From Endozoicomonadaceae bacterium (lineage in GTDB: Bacteria > Pseudomonadota > Gammaproteobacteria > Pseudomonadales > Endozoicomonadaceae), in contig JAGLCE010000128.1 in assembly GCA_023146365.1 (NCBI GenBank), positions 1-14,354 of the forward strand: a stretch of DNA of 14,354 nt, given 5' to 3'. Positions 8,142 to 14,354 of this stretch are shown here, piece by piece. Numbering within the stretch: position 1 is the first letter of the stretch; each line of letters opens with the position of its first letter. The position numbers and the translations under genes are program-made. Below the pieces are notes generated by a model. That model was not told the origin of the DNA, searched no databases, and worked only from the letters and a program-made list of their open reading frames with translations.

Positions 8142-10061
8142 ATGACCGTAGAAACTAGTAAAGAGACCCTAGGGTTCCAAACGGAAGTCAAACAGCTGTT
8201 GCACTTGATGATTCACTCCCTATATTCCCACCCAGAAGTTTTTTTGCGTGAACTGATTTCCAATGCCAGTGATGCCGCTGACAAACTTCGTTTTGCCACA
8301 TTGCATGATAGTAGCATGTTGGAATCAGACCCTGATCTTAATATTCGGGTCACTTTAGATAAAGAAGCGAATACGGTCACGATCAGTGATAACGGTATTG
8401 GCATGAATCGGGAAGAAGTGATTGATAACCTCGGTACGATCGCCAAATCAGGTACGAGTGAATTCCTGAAGCAGATGACTGGCGATCAGAAAAAAGACGC
8501 TCAGATGATCGGCCAGTTTGGTGTCGGTTTTTATTCAGCCTTTATTGTTGCTGACAAGGTGACCGTTGAAACCCGTAAGGCGGGTGAAAAAGAGGGGGTA
8601 CTGTGGAGTTCTGAGGGCGATGGTGAGTTTACTATTGAAGCGATTGAATTTGAGCGTAGGGGTACGACGATTACCTTGCATCTGAAGCAAGAACAGCAGG
8701 ATTTTGCGGATGGCTGGCGTCTGCGTTCTGTGATCCGCAAGTATTCTGACCATATTTCCCTCCCAGTATTGATGCTAAAGGATAAACCAGAGCCTGAGGA
8801 TGGTGAAGAAGCATCAACCGATAAATCAACCGATGAGCCTGAATGGGAAACGGTCAACACGGCCAAGGCGCTCTGGTGCCGCAGTCGTAGCGATATCAGC
8901 GATGATGAATACACAGAATTTTATAAGCACGTCAGTCGCGATTTTACGGCACCTATGAAATGGAGTCATAACAAGATTGAAGGTAAACTGGAGTACACCA
9001 GTCTGTTGTATATCCCGTCCAAAGCGCCATTTGATCTGTATAACCGTGATATGCAGAAGGGCTTGAAGCTTTATGCTCAGCGGGTCTTTATCATGGATGA
9101 AGCTGAGCAGTTTTTGCCGATGTACCTTCGTTTTATTAAAGGGGTGGTAGATTCCAATGATCTCTCTCTGAACATATCCCGTGAAATCTTGCAGAAAGAT
9201 CCGCAGGTCGACAGCATGAAGACCGCATTAACCAAGCGAGTGCTGGACATGCTGTCTAAGTTGGCCAAAAAGGGTGCAGATAAGTATCAATCATTCTGGA
9301 ATGAATTTGGGCAGGTGCTGAAAGAGGGGCCTGCGGAAGATTTTGCTAATCGTGAAAAAGTGGCCAGTCTGCTACGTTTTGCCTCTACGCATACTGGCAC
9401 GTCAGCGCAGACGGTGTCACTGAGTGATTATCTGGGGCGGATGAAAGAGAGTCAGGAGAAGATCTATTTCATTACGGCAGAAAGCTACAATGCTGCTGCT
9501 AATAGTCCACACCTTGAAGTTTTTCGAAAGAAGGGCATTGAAGTTTTATTGCTGACTGAGCGTGTGGATGAGTGGTTGATGTCCCATATGCAGGAATTTG
9601 AGAGCAAGCAGTTTGTGGATGTGGGTCGTGGTGATCTTGATCTGGGCAATCTGGATGATGAAGACGACAAGAGAGCCAAGGAAGAAGCAACGAAAACACA
9701 TGAAGACTTGGTAGCCCGTATTAAAACGGTTCTGACGGATAGTATTGAAGAGGTTAGGGTGAGCACTCGCCTGACAGACTCACCAGCCTGCTTGGTGGTG
9801 GGGCAGTTTGATATGGGGGCTCAGATGAAGAGCATCCTACAGGCTGCTGGTCAAGATGTGCCTGAAAGTAAACCTATTATGGAAGTGAATCCTGATCATG
9901 CCCTGATCACAAAGCTTGACCAGGAGCCGGATGAAGATCGGTTTGCTGATATGGTACACATTATTTTTGATCAAGCTAATTTGGCAGCGGGTGGTAAGTT
10001 AGACGATCCGGCGGCCTATGTTAAGCGATTGAATAAATTGCTAGTGGAAATGGTCAGTTGA
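8142..10061 (+). CDS. htpG: Molecular chaperone HtpG (bacterial Hsp90)
   Basis: HtpG is a cytoplasmic, ATP-driven homodimeric chaperone that works with DnaK. From ATG 8142 the product is 639 residues (E. coli 624) and starts MTVETSKETLGFQTEV, matching family starts. An in-frame ATG at 8124 overlaps the GAGGA that serves as ribosome-binding site for 8142, so the inner start is preferred. The GHKL ATPase domain shows ELISNASDAADKLRF (catalytic Glu at about 37, Asn at about 41), DNGIGM (83-88; D83 contacts adenine) and GQFGVGFYSAF (124-134). The middle and C-terminal dimerisation domains follow, with NISREILQ recognisable in the middle domain. There is an acidic insert (about 220-235) between the N and middle domains. 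It is probably heat-induced from the promoter at 8063-8092 and likely terminates at 10095-10127. Confidence 0.98.
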   Translation: MTVETSKETLGFQTEVKQLLHLMIHSLYSHPEVFLRELISNASDAADKLRFATLHDSSMLESDPDLNIRVTLDKEANTVTISDNGIGMNREEVIDNLGTIAKSGTSEFLKQMTGDQKKDAQMIGQFGVGFYSAFIVADKVTVETRKAGEKEGVLWSSEGDGEFTIEAIEFERRGTTITLHLKQEQQDFADGWRLRSVIRKYSDHISLPVLMLKDKPEPEDGEEASTDKSTDEPEWETVNTAKALWCRSRSDISDDEYTEFYKHVSRDFTAPMKWSHNKIEGKLEYTSLLYIPSKAPFDLYNRDMQKGLKLYAQRVFIMDEAEQFLPMYLRFIKGVVDSNDLSLNISREILQKDPQVDSMKTALTKRVLDMLSKLAKKGADKYQSFWNEFGQVLKEGPAEDFANREKVASLLRFASTHTGTSAQTVSLSDYLGRMKESQEKIYFITAESYNAAANSPHLEVFRKKGIEVLLLTERVDEWLMSHMQEFESKQFVDVGRGDLDLGNLDDEDDKRAKEEATKTHEDLVARIKTVLTDSIEEVRVSTRLTDSPACLVVGQFDMGAQMKSILQAAGQDVPESKPIMEVNPDHALITKLDQEPDEDRFADMVHIIFDQANLAAGGKLDDPAAYVKRLNKLLVEMVS

Positions 10062-10094
10062 TCTAACGCTTGAATCACGTCACTTAATTGAATG

Positions 10095-10127
10095 CTGGGG
10101 AGTTTCGGCTTTCCGGTATTTTTTTTT
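10095..10127 (+). terminator. Probable intrinsic terminator after htpG
   Basis: CTGGGGAG (10095-10102) can pair with CTTTCCGG (10109-10116) around a six-base loop. The stem has 8 pairs, three of them G-T. It is followed by TA and then nine T (10119-10127). It lies 33 bp after the htpG stop. The wobble pairs make the stem only moderately stable. Confidence 0.55.
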
Positions 10128-10193
10128 GTTCTTTATTCGACAACTTATTGTCTCTACGATTGCTTATAAATGTTTTTTTATGGCAAATGTTTG

Positions 10194-10260
10194 TTTCTTG
10201 TTTCTTGTTTCTTGTTTCTTGTTTCTTGTTTCTTGTTTCTTGTTTCTTATTCCTTGTTTC
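10194..10260. repeat. Heptanucleotide microsatellite (TTTCTTG)n
   Basis: Seven perfect tandem copies of TTTCTTG run from 10194 to 10242. Two degenerate copies (TTTCTTA, TTCCTTG) and a partial unit carry it to 10260. It lies about 195-260 bp upstream of the M4 protease start and after the htpG terminator. Perfect short repeats of this kind slip readily during replication. Because it is outside the reading frames, a change in copy number would alter promoter spacing or DNA shape and not a frame. Confidence 0.95.
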
Positions 10261-10332
10261 AGTTTATAATGAAATTAATAGATATATTTTTTATTTAATT
10301 AATAATGTTCTATTTGTTAAGCGAATATAATT
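10261..10332. repeat. Direct repeat, copy 1 (72 bp)
   Basis: This aligns without gaps to 10371-10442 at an offset of exactly 110 bp, with 64 of 72 bases identical by my count. It includes GAAATTAATAGAT, TTTAATTAATAATGTTC and AAGCGAATATAATT. The last contains a TATAAT (10326-10331) that could be a -10 box for the M4 protease, but no convincing -35 is present. Confidence 0.9.
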
Positions 10333-10370
10333 AAATAATTTTTTTGCGAATGTTCATTTCTTTTTTTTTC

Positions 10371-10442
10371 AGTCTATAGTGAAATTAATAGATGAATTTT
10401 TTGTTTAATTAATAATGTTCGATTTACTAAGCGAATATAATT
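10371..10442. repeat. Direct repeat, copy 2 (72 bp)
   Basis: This is the second copy of the repeat at 10261-10332. Its TATAAT lies at 10436-10441, only 14 bases before the M4 protease ATG. A transcript started there would begin inside the ribosome-binding site, so copy 1 is the likelier promoter if either is. The pair looks like a local duplication of a control region. Confidence 0.9.
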
Positions 10443-10454
10443 GTCAGGGAATAT

Positions 10455-12080
10455 ATGATGGTTTTTAAGCGGATGTTGAAAAATATTCCTTTTAGTGTGG
10501 GGTTACTGCTGATAGCCACCTCTTCTGCGGCAATTGATGATGTGCGATTGGAGATGGTAAATCATAAATCACTCAAAGAATTTACTTTTATTGATGATCG
10601 CAATGAAAGCGATGAAAACATTGATTTACTAGACAAATCACTGGTTAAAAGCCGAGAATTCAGCATTGAAGGTAATAAATATATCCGCTATCAGCAGTAC
10701 TACAAAGGGATTCAGGTGTTAGGGCGTGATGTTGTTGCCCATTTTTCTGATGACGAGCAGATGGATTTAACCAAGGCTGAATTCAGTGGAAAGTTGGCAA
10801 AAGAGATTAATCTACCCATTGATAGCGTAATGTTAACCAATGAGTATCGAATGGAAATCGAGCAGTTTGCCAGAAATAACTTTTTAGAAAAAGTCGGGAC
10901 AAAAAACGATATTAAAGATCCAGATAACCAGCCAATCATCTGGATAGATAGTGATCAGACACCACACCTTTCTTATCAGGTTAGTTTCAGGGTTGGGGCG
11001 CCAGATGGTTCGGAGATGTGGCCTCACTATTTGATTGATGCGGCTGATTCCAGTATCTACCACTACTGGGATAATGTGAAGACGTCGCATAAAGATAAAG
11101 GGCCAGGTGGAAATCGAAAAACGGGGCGGTATGTCTATGGGGAAGATGGCTTGCCCTTTTTGCAAGTAGAACGTAATCAAAATGTTTGCCAACTGTTTAA
11201 CATTAACTTGATCGTTGTTTCGATGAATAATCAAGCACCTCAAGTTAACCTTAAAAAGGTCACACCCGTGTATTATGAGTGTAATAATAATCTAGGGAGT
11301 GATGCAATTAATGGTGCATATTCTCCGTCTAATGATGCGTATATGTTTGGGGATATGGTAGTTTCTATGTATAAACGTTGGTATGGATTGACTCTTTTTG
11401 GTGCTCATCAGCCAATACTGCTGCTCACGCATGTGGGTGTTAATTATCAAAATGCGTCATGGAATGGTCAATTCGTCAGTCTTGGTGATGGTGGACGGCG
11501 GTTTTACCCTTTTACATCGCTTGCTCTTTTAGCGCATGAGATGACCCATGCATTTACTCAATATCATGCAGGGTTGTTCGGTTTCGGTCAGTCTGGATCT
11601 CTTAATGAATCGTTTTCTGATATGGCGGCGATGACGGCGAAGTATTTCCTTTTGAAAAACAATCCTGAGGCTTATAAGAGTATCTATGGTCAGAGTCACT
11701 TAACATGGCTGTTTGGTGAGCAAATTAGTAAAATGAGGTATCCGTTACGCTCAATCAACCAGCCTTCGAAATATGGTTCGGCAGAGTGTTATAGACGAGT
11801 TTCTGGGTGCTCTATTAGCTTCAAGGACATTAGCGAGAACAATGTTCATGCTGGCAGCGGTGTTTTTAACAAGGCATTTTATGAGCTGGCAATGGTTCTG
11901 AATGGTGATGTCAAAAGAGCATTTGAACTGATGCTTAAAGCGCATATATTGCACTGGACGGCTAATTCGACGTTTTCTGGTGCGGCCTGTGGCGTTAAGC
12001 TGGTTGCTATCCGGGACGGGATCTCAGAATCAAAAATTAATTCCATTTTTAAATCAGTTGGTGTTACACCAGGCTGCTAA
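10455..12080 (+). CDS. Secreted M4 metallopeptidase (pseudolysin/vibriolysin-like)
   Basis: This is a zinc endopeptidase precursor of 541 residues. A signal peptide (about 1-26, ending SSAA) is followed by an FTP/PepSY-type propeptide (about 30-205). The catalytic domain then starts near GPGGNRKTGRYVYG (216-229), very like Pseudomonas LasB. Zinc and catalytic residues are all present: H361-E362-M-T-H365, E385 in NESFSD 20 residues later, and catalytic H465 in NNVHAGSG. INGAYSPSNDA (285-295), ASWNGQ (334-339) and the C-terminal WTAN...ACGV match pseudolysin segments. C245/C276 and C512/C541 may form its two disulfides, and C445/C452 are extra. Family members leave the cell through type II secretion and degrade elastin and other host proteins. 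AGGGA (10446-10450) serves either ATG 10455 or 10458; the second has better spacing. The gene is more A+T-rich than its neighbours and has no functional partners here, which suggests acquisition by transfer. Confidence 0.93.
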   Translation: MMVFKRMLKNIPFSVGLLLIATSSAAIDDVRLEMVNHKSLKEFTFIDDRNESDENIDLLDKSLVKSREFSIEGNKYIRYQQYYKGIQVLGRDVVAHFSDDEQMDLTKAEFSGKLAKEINLPIDSVMLTNEYRMEIEQFARNNFLEKVGTKNDIKDPDNQPIIWIDSDQTPHLSYQVSFRVGAPDGSEMWPHYLIDAADSSIYHYWDNVKTSHKDKGPGGNRKTGRYVYGEDGLPFLQVERNQNVCQLFNINLIVVSMNNQAPQVNLKKVTPVYYECNNNLGSDAINGAYSPSNDAYMFGDMVVSMYKRWYGLTLFGAHQPILLLTHVGVNYQNASWNGQFVSLGDGGRRFYPFTSLALLAHEMTHAFTQYHAGLFGFGQSGSLNESFSDMAAMTAKYFLLKNNPEAYKSIYGQSHLTWLFGEQISKMRYPLRSINQPSKYGSAECYRRVSGCSISFKDISENNVHAGSGVFNKAFYELAMVLNGDVKRAFELMLKAHILHWTANSTFSGAACGVKLVAIRDGISESKINSIFKSVGVTPGC

Positions 12081-12093
12081 TAAAGCCTGTAAG

Positions 12094-12118
12094 AAAAAGG
12101 CAACTTGGTTGCCTTTTT
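12094..12118. terminator. Bidirectional intrinsic terminator between M4 protease and fabB
   Basis: AAAAAGGCAAC pairs perfectly with GTTGCCTTTTT around a TTG loop (11 bp; a flanking G12093-C12119 pair makes 12). The A-run and T-run at the outer ends give a U-tract on either strand. It lies 13 bp after the protease stop and 16 bp after the fabB stop on the other strand, so it can end transcription of both convergent genes. Confidence 0.9.
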
Positions 12119-12134
12119 CTCATTATGGCGTCGC

Positions 12135-13352
12135 TCAGTCAGAGTATTTTTCGAACACTAAACAAGCATTAGTGCCACCAAAACCAAAACTGTTTGATAT
12201 CACCCTGGTCAGATCCTGGTGAATGGCTTCACCTCTGATAATTGCAATATTCGTTGCATCTTTATCAAGTTCAGTAATATTGGCAGACGCGCAGATGAAG
12301 CTTTCTTTCATCATAAGAAGGCAATAAATGGCTTCGTGCACACCCGCGGCTCCTAGTGAGTGGCCAGAAAGCGATTTGGTGGAGCTGATTGCTGGGACTG
12401 CGTCACCAAAAACGGTTTTGATGGCTTTTAGTTCGGTGATATCGCCAGCTTGGGTGCTGGTGCCGTGCGTGTTGATATAATCGATGGAGCCATTGGTTGT
12501 GCTCATTGCCTGATTAATGCAACGAACAGCCCCCTCTCCGGACGGTGCCACCATGTCATAGCCGTCTGATGTCGCACTATAGCCTACGATCTCTGCATAG
12601 ATTTTTGCGCCACGGGCCTTGGCGTGCTCAAGTTCTTCGACAACGACCATGCCGCCGCCTCCGGCGATGACAAAGCCATCACGGGTTGCATCGTAAGGAC
12701 GCGAGGCTATTTCTGGCGTGTCATTGAATTTGCAGGAGAGGGCGCCCATGGCGTCAAACAGGACGCTCTGGGACCAATGCTCCTCTTCGCCACCACCGGC
12801 AAAGACAATATTTTGCTTGCACATCTGGATCTGCTCCATGGCGTGACCGATACAGTGTGAACTGGTGGCGCAAGCTGATGTGATAGAGTAATTCACCCCT
12901 TTGATGCTGAAGGGCGAAGATAGACAGGCAGACACGGTGCTAGCCATTGTACGCGGAACCCGATAAGGCCCTATGCGTTTTACACCACGGCTTCGCAGTA
13001 TGTCAGTACTCTCAACGATGTTATTCGAAGAAGCACCGCCGGAACCTGCAATGAGGCCGGTCATCGTATTTGATACATCGCTCTCTTCCAGACCGGCATC
13101 TTCAATGGCTTGTTTTAGTGAGGTATAGCCATAAGCCGCAGCATTACCCATAAACCGAAGATGTTTCCGATCAATTTGGGACTCCAGGTCGATATCAATA
13201 GAGCCGGAGATTTGGCAGCGCAAGCCCATTTCGCGATAGCTTTCATTGAAGCGAATGCCTGATCGGCCGTTCTTGAGTGATTCGGTCACAGCTTCTAGGG
13301 AGTTGCCAAGGCAAGAGGTAATGCCAAGGCCAGTAATAACAACTCGTCTCAT
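12135..13352 (-). CDS. fabB: 3-oxoacyl-[ACP] synthase I (FabB)
   Basis: FabB is a condensing enzyme (KAS I) of type II fatty acid synthesis. It elongates acyl-ACP with malonyl-ACP and is required to extend the cis-unsaturated intermediate made by FabA. The product is 405 residues, like E. coli (406). The thiolase-fold catalytic set is complete: C161 in SACATSS, H296 in NTHGTST, K326 in SSTKSLSG and H331 in GHSLGAAG, each two less than the E. coli numbering. The C-terminal glycine-rich SFGFGGTNA is present (388-396). It starts MRRVVITGLG, as in relatives, 18 bp after the fabA stop, so the two are surely cotranscribed. The ribosome-binding site is weak (TTTGGG). Confidence 0.98.
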   Translation of the reverse strand: MRRVVITGLGITSCLGNSLEAVTESLKNGRSGIRFNESYREMGLRCQISGSIDIDLESQIDRKHLRFMGNAAAYGYTSLKQAIEDAGLEESDVSNTMTGLIAGSGGASSNNIVESTDILRSRGVKRIGPYRVPRTMASTVSACLSSPFSIKGVNYSITSACATSSHCIGHAMEQIQMCKQNIVFAGGGEEEHWSQSVLFDAMGALSCKFNDTPEIASRPYDATRDGFVIAGGGGMVVVEELEHAKARGAKIYAEIVGYSATSDGYDMVAPSGEGAVRCINQAMSTTNGSIDYINTHGTSTQAGDITELKAIKTVFGDAVPAISSTKSLSGHSLGAAGVHEAIYCLLMMKESFICASANITELDKDATNIAIIRGEAIHQDLTRVISNSFGFGGTNACLVFEKYSD

Positions 13353-13370
13353 GAATTAACCCAAATTGCG

Positions 13371-13883
13371 TCAAAAATTATCAGTTGAGGTAAACAGACC
13401 GACCCGTAAATCTTTGGCATGATAAATTTCCTTGCCATCGACGTTTAGGGTGCCGTCGGCGATACCCATGATCAGTTTGCGGGTGATGACCCGCCTCAAA
13501 TGTATGTTATAGGTGACAGTCTTGTGGTGTGGCAGTATCTGGCCAGAAAATTTGACTTCACCGCAGCCCAGTGCTCGACCGCGACCGGGATTGCCCAGCC
13601 AGCCAAGATAGAAGCCGACCAGTTGCCACATGGCATCAAGCCCTAGACAACCTGGCATAACCGGATCGTTCGGAAAATGGCATGCAAAAAACCAGAGATC
13701 TGGATTGATATCAAGCTCAGCAATGATTTCACCTTTGTTATAATTACCTCCCTCTATGCTGATATGGACGATGCGATCCATCATCAGCATGTTGGGTGCA
13801 GGAAGCTGGGCGTTACCGAGGCCAAACAGATCGCCCTGAGAGCAGGCCAGTAATTGATCACGGCTGAAACTATCTTTTTTCAT
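13371..13883 (-). CDS. fabA: 3-hydroxydecanoyl-ACP dehydratase/isomerase (FabA)
   Basis: FabA dehydrates 3-hydroxyacyl-ACP and isomerises trans-2- to cis-3-decenoyl-ACP, the branch point to unsaturated fatty acids in anaerobic-type synthesis. From ATG 13883 the product is 170 residues (E. coli 172). It is a hot-dog fold protein with active-site H69 in WFFACHF and D83 in GCLGLDAMWQ. The highly conserved LPAPNMLMMDR (27-37) and WQLVGFYLGWLG are also visible. The frame stays open upstream to a TTG at 13925, which would add 14 residues with no counterpart in the family. No start has a strong Shine-Dalgarno sequence, so the ATG is chosen from homology. It is the first gene of the fabA-fabB operon. 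Confidence 0.97.
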   Translation of the reverse strand: MKKDSFSRDQLLACSQGDLFGLGNAQLPAPNMLMMDRIVHISIEGGNYNKGEIIAELDINPDLWFFACHFPNDPVMPGCLGLDAMWQLVGFYLGWLGNPGRGRALGCGEVKFSGQILPHHKTVTYNIHLRRVITRKLIMGIADGTLNVDGKEIYHAKDLRVGLFTSTDNF

Positions 13884-14003
13884 CAATGGGGTCCGGTTTG
13901 GCCAAATTATTTCAATATCCAGCAACGTGCGCCGAATTCAGCATAGGGCGAGCACGTTCGGTGATCTTTGATAATGGTGATGTCGCATTGCAGTGAGAGT
14001 CGG

Positions 14004-14024
14004 TACGGGTTACGGGTTACGGGT
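14004..14024. repeat. Three tandem copies of TACGGGT
   Basis: Perfect 7-bp units lie at 14004-14010, 14011-14017 and 14018-14024, about 120-140 bp upstream of the fabA ATG. The number of copies could affect fabAB promoter spacing. No function is known to me. Confidence 0.8.
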
Positions 14025-14329
14025 GACGAGGTTTTCTCTGCATGCTGAAAATGTCATTACTGCACTATAACTCCAGAGTTTCATTCTATTAGCAATAGAT
14101 AATTGGTAGTTTGTAACAAAAAACAAAACGACTGTACAGAGCATAACGCATAAACGTACTCGTGTTGCTAACAACGTAGCGATTCATCTTCATTCGTTAG
14201 CGTATTACCATTCTGAGATGGAGCCATTATAGTCTCTTGGATTCAAATATGAAGTGCATAACTGGATGGGGCAGAAGAAGCGGTTAGCTACCTGTAGACT
14301 AATCTCTCTTTTCTCCGGTAAGATTCTCC

Positions 14330-14354
14330 GGCAATGGATGGCAATGGATGGCAA
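14330..14354. repeat. Tandem 10-bp repeat GGCAATGGAT at contig end
   Basis: Two full units lie at 14330-14339 and 14340-14349, with the first five bases of a third. The window stops inside it, so the array may continue. It may be the reason the assembly ended here. Confidence 0.75.

Larger units (their letters stand above)
10062..10454. other. Repeat-rich, A+T-rich spacer upstream of the M4 protease
   Basis: This 393-bp stretch holds a likely htpG terminator (10095-10127), a heptamer microsatellite (10194-10260) and two 72-bp direct repeats (10261-10332, 10371-10442) separated by a T-rich gap. A frame from 10088 to 10330 is open only because the repeat contains no stops. It also needs a TTG start, so I do not treat it as a gene. 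The base composition is visibly more A+T-rich than htpG. Confidence 0.8.
13926..14354. other. Upstream region of fabA; no gene seen
   Basis: I find no convincing gene in this terminal stretch of the window. It presumably carries the fabA promoter on the - strand, but I could not pick a clear -35/-10 pair. It contains a 7-bp tandem repeat (14004-14024), a CTGTACAG palindrome (14132-14139), TTCTCCGG twice (14311-14318, 14324-14331) and a 10-bp repeat at the very end (14330-14354). Confidence 0.6.

Noticed and set aside
10088..10330. 80-codon open frame across the heptamer repeat
   Set aside because: It needs a TTG start, has no ribosome-binding site, and its middle is only the SCFLFLV translation of the microsatellite. 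It overlaps a terminator T-run and one direct repeat.
13884..13925. Upstream extension of fabA to a TTG start
   Set aside because: The 14 extra residues have no counterpart in FabA family starts, and no Shine-Dalgarno sequence precedes the TTG. ATG 13883 gives the usual length.
14132..14139. CTGTACAG palindrome as a FabR/DesT/FadR-type operator of fabA
   Set aside because: It is only 8 bp and does not match the longer operator consensus sequences I know for these regulators. An 8-bp palindrome is expected by chance at this scale.

Overview
The window looks like the end of a draft contig from a gammaproteobacterium. Four things point there: the 16S rRNA 3' end, the ftsK-lolA-(rarA)-serS gene order seen in Pseudomonas and relatives, the fabA-fabB pair for anaerobic-type unsaturated fatty acid synthesis, and close protein similarity throughout to Pseudomonas and E. 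coli homologues recalled from memory. The 16S tail resembles the Oceanospirillales (possibly the Endozoicomonadaceae), but I could not check this. A collapsed rarA, long gene-poor spacers and many short tandem repeats suggest a host-associated lineage whose genome is decaying.

Layout. Positions 1-542 hold the last part of a 16S rRNA gene, tRNA-Ile(GAT) and tRNA-Ala(TGC). The first 8 bases look like leftover Illumina adapter. No 23S gene follows; instead there is about 1 kb of A+T-rich, nearly gene-free DNA (543-1606). Positions 1607-6347 (+ strand) carry ftsK (DNA translocase), lolA (periplasmic lipoprotein carrier), a frameshifted N-terminal remnant of rarA, and serS (seryl-tRNA synthetase). 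Then comes glpK (glycerol kinase, - strand), which ends facing serS and is divergent from htpG (Hsp90 chaperone, + strand). A sigma32-like promoter precedes htpG.

The spacer at 10062-10454 holds a likely terminator, a seven-fold perfect heptamer repeat and a pair of direct repeats 110 bp apart. It leads into a secreted M4 metallopeptidase of the pseudolysin/vibriolysin type. A hairpin that could terminate in both directions separates this gene from the convergent fabA-fabB operon (- strand). The last 470 bases are the upstream region of fabA and contain two short tandem repeats, one at the very end of the window.

Most genes are housekeeping: chromosome segregation, envelope lipoprotein transport, translation, protein folding, glycerol entry into metabolism and unsaturated fatty acid synthesis. 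I saw no undescribed multi-gene system. The spots most worth a second look are the repeat-rich control region of the secreted protease, the 16S-tRNA segment with no 23S, and the rarA remnant.
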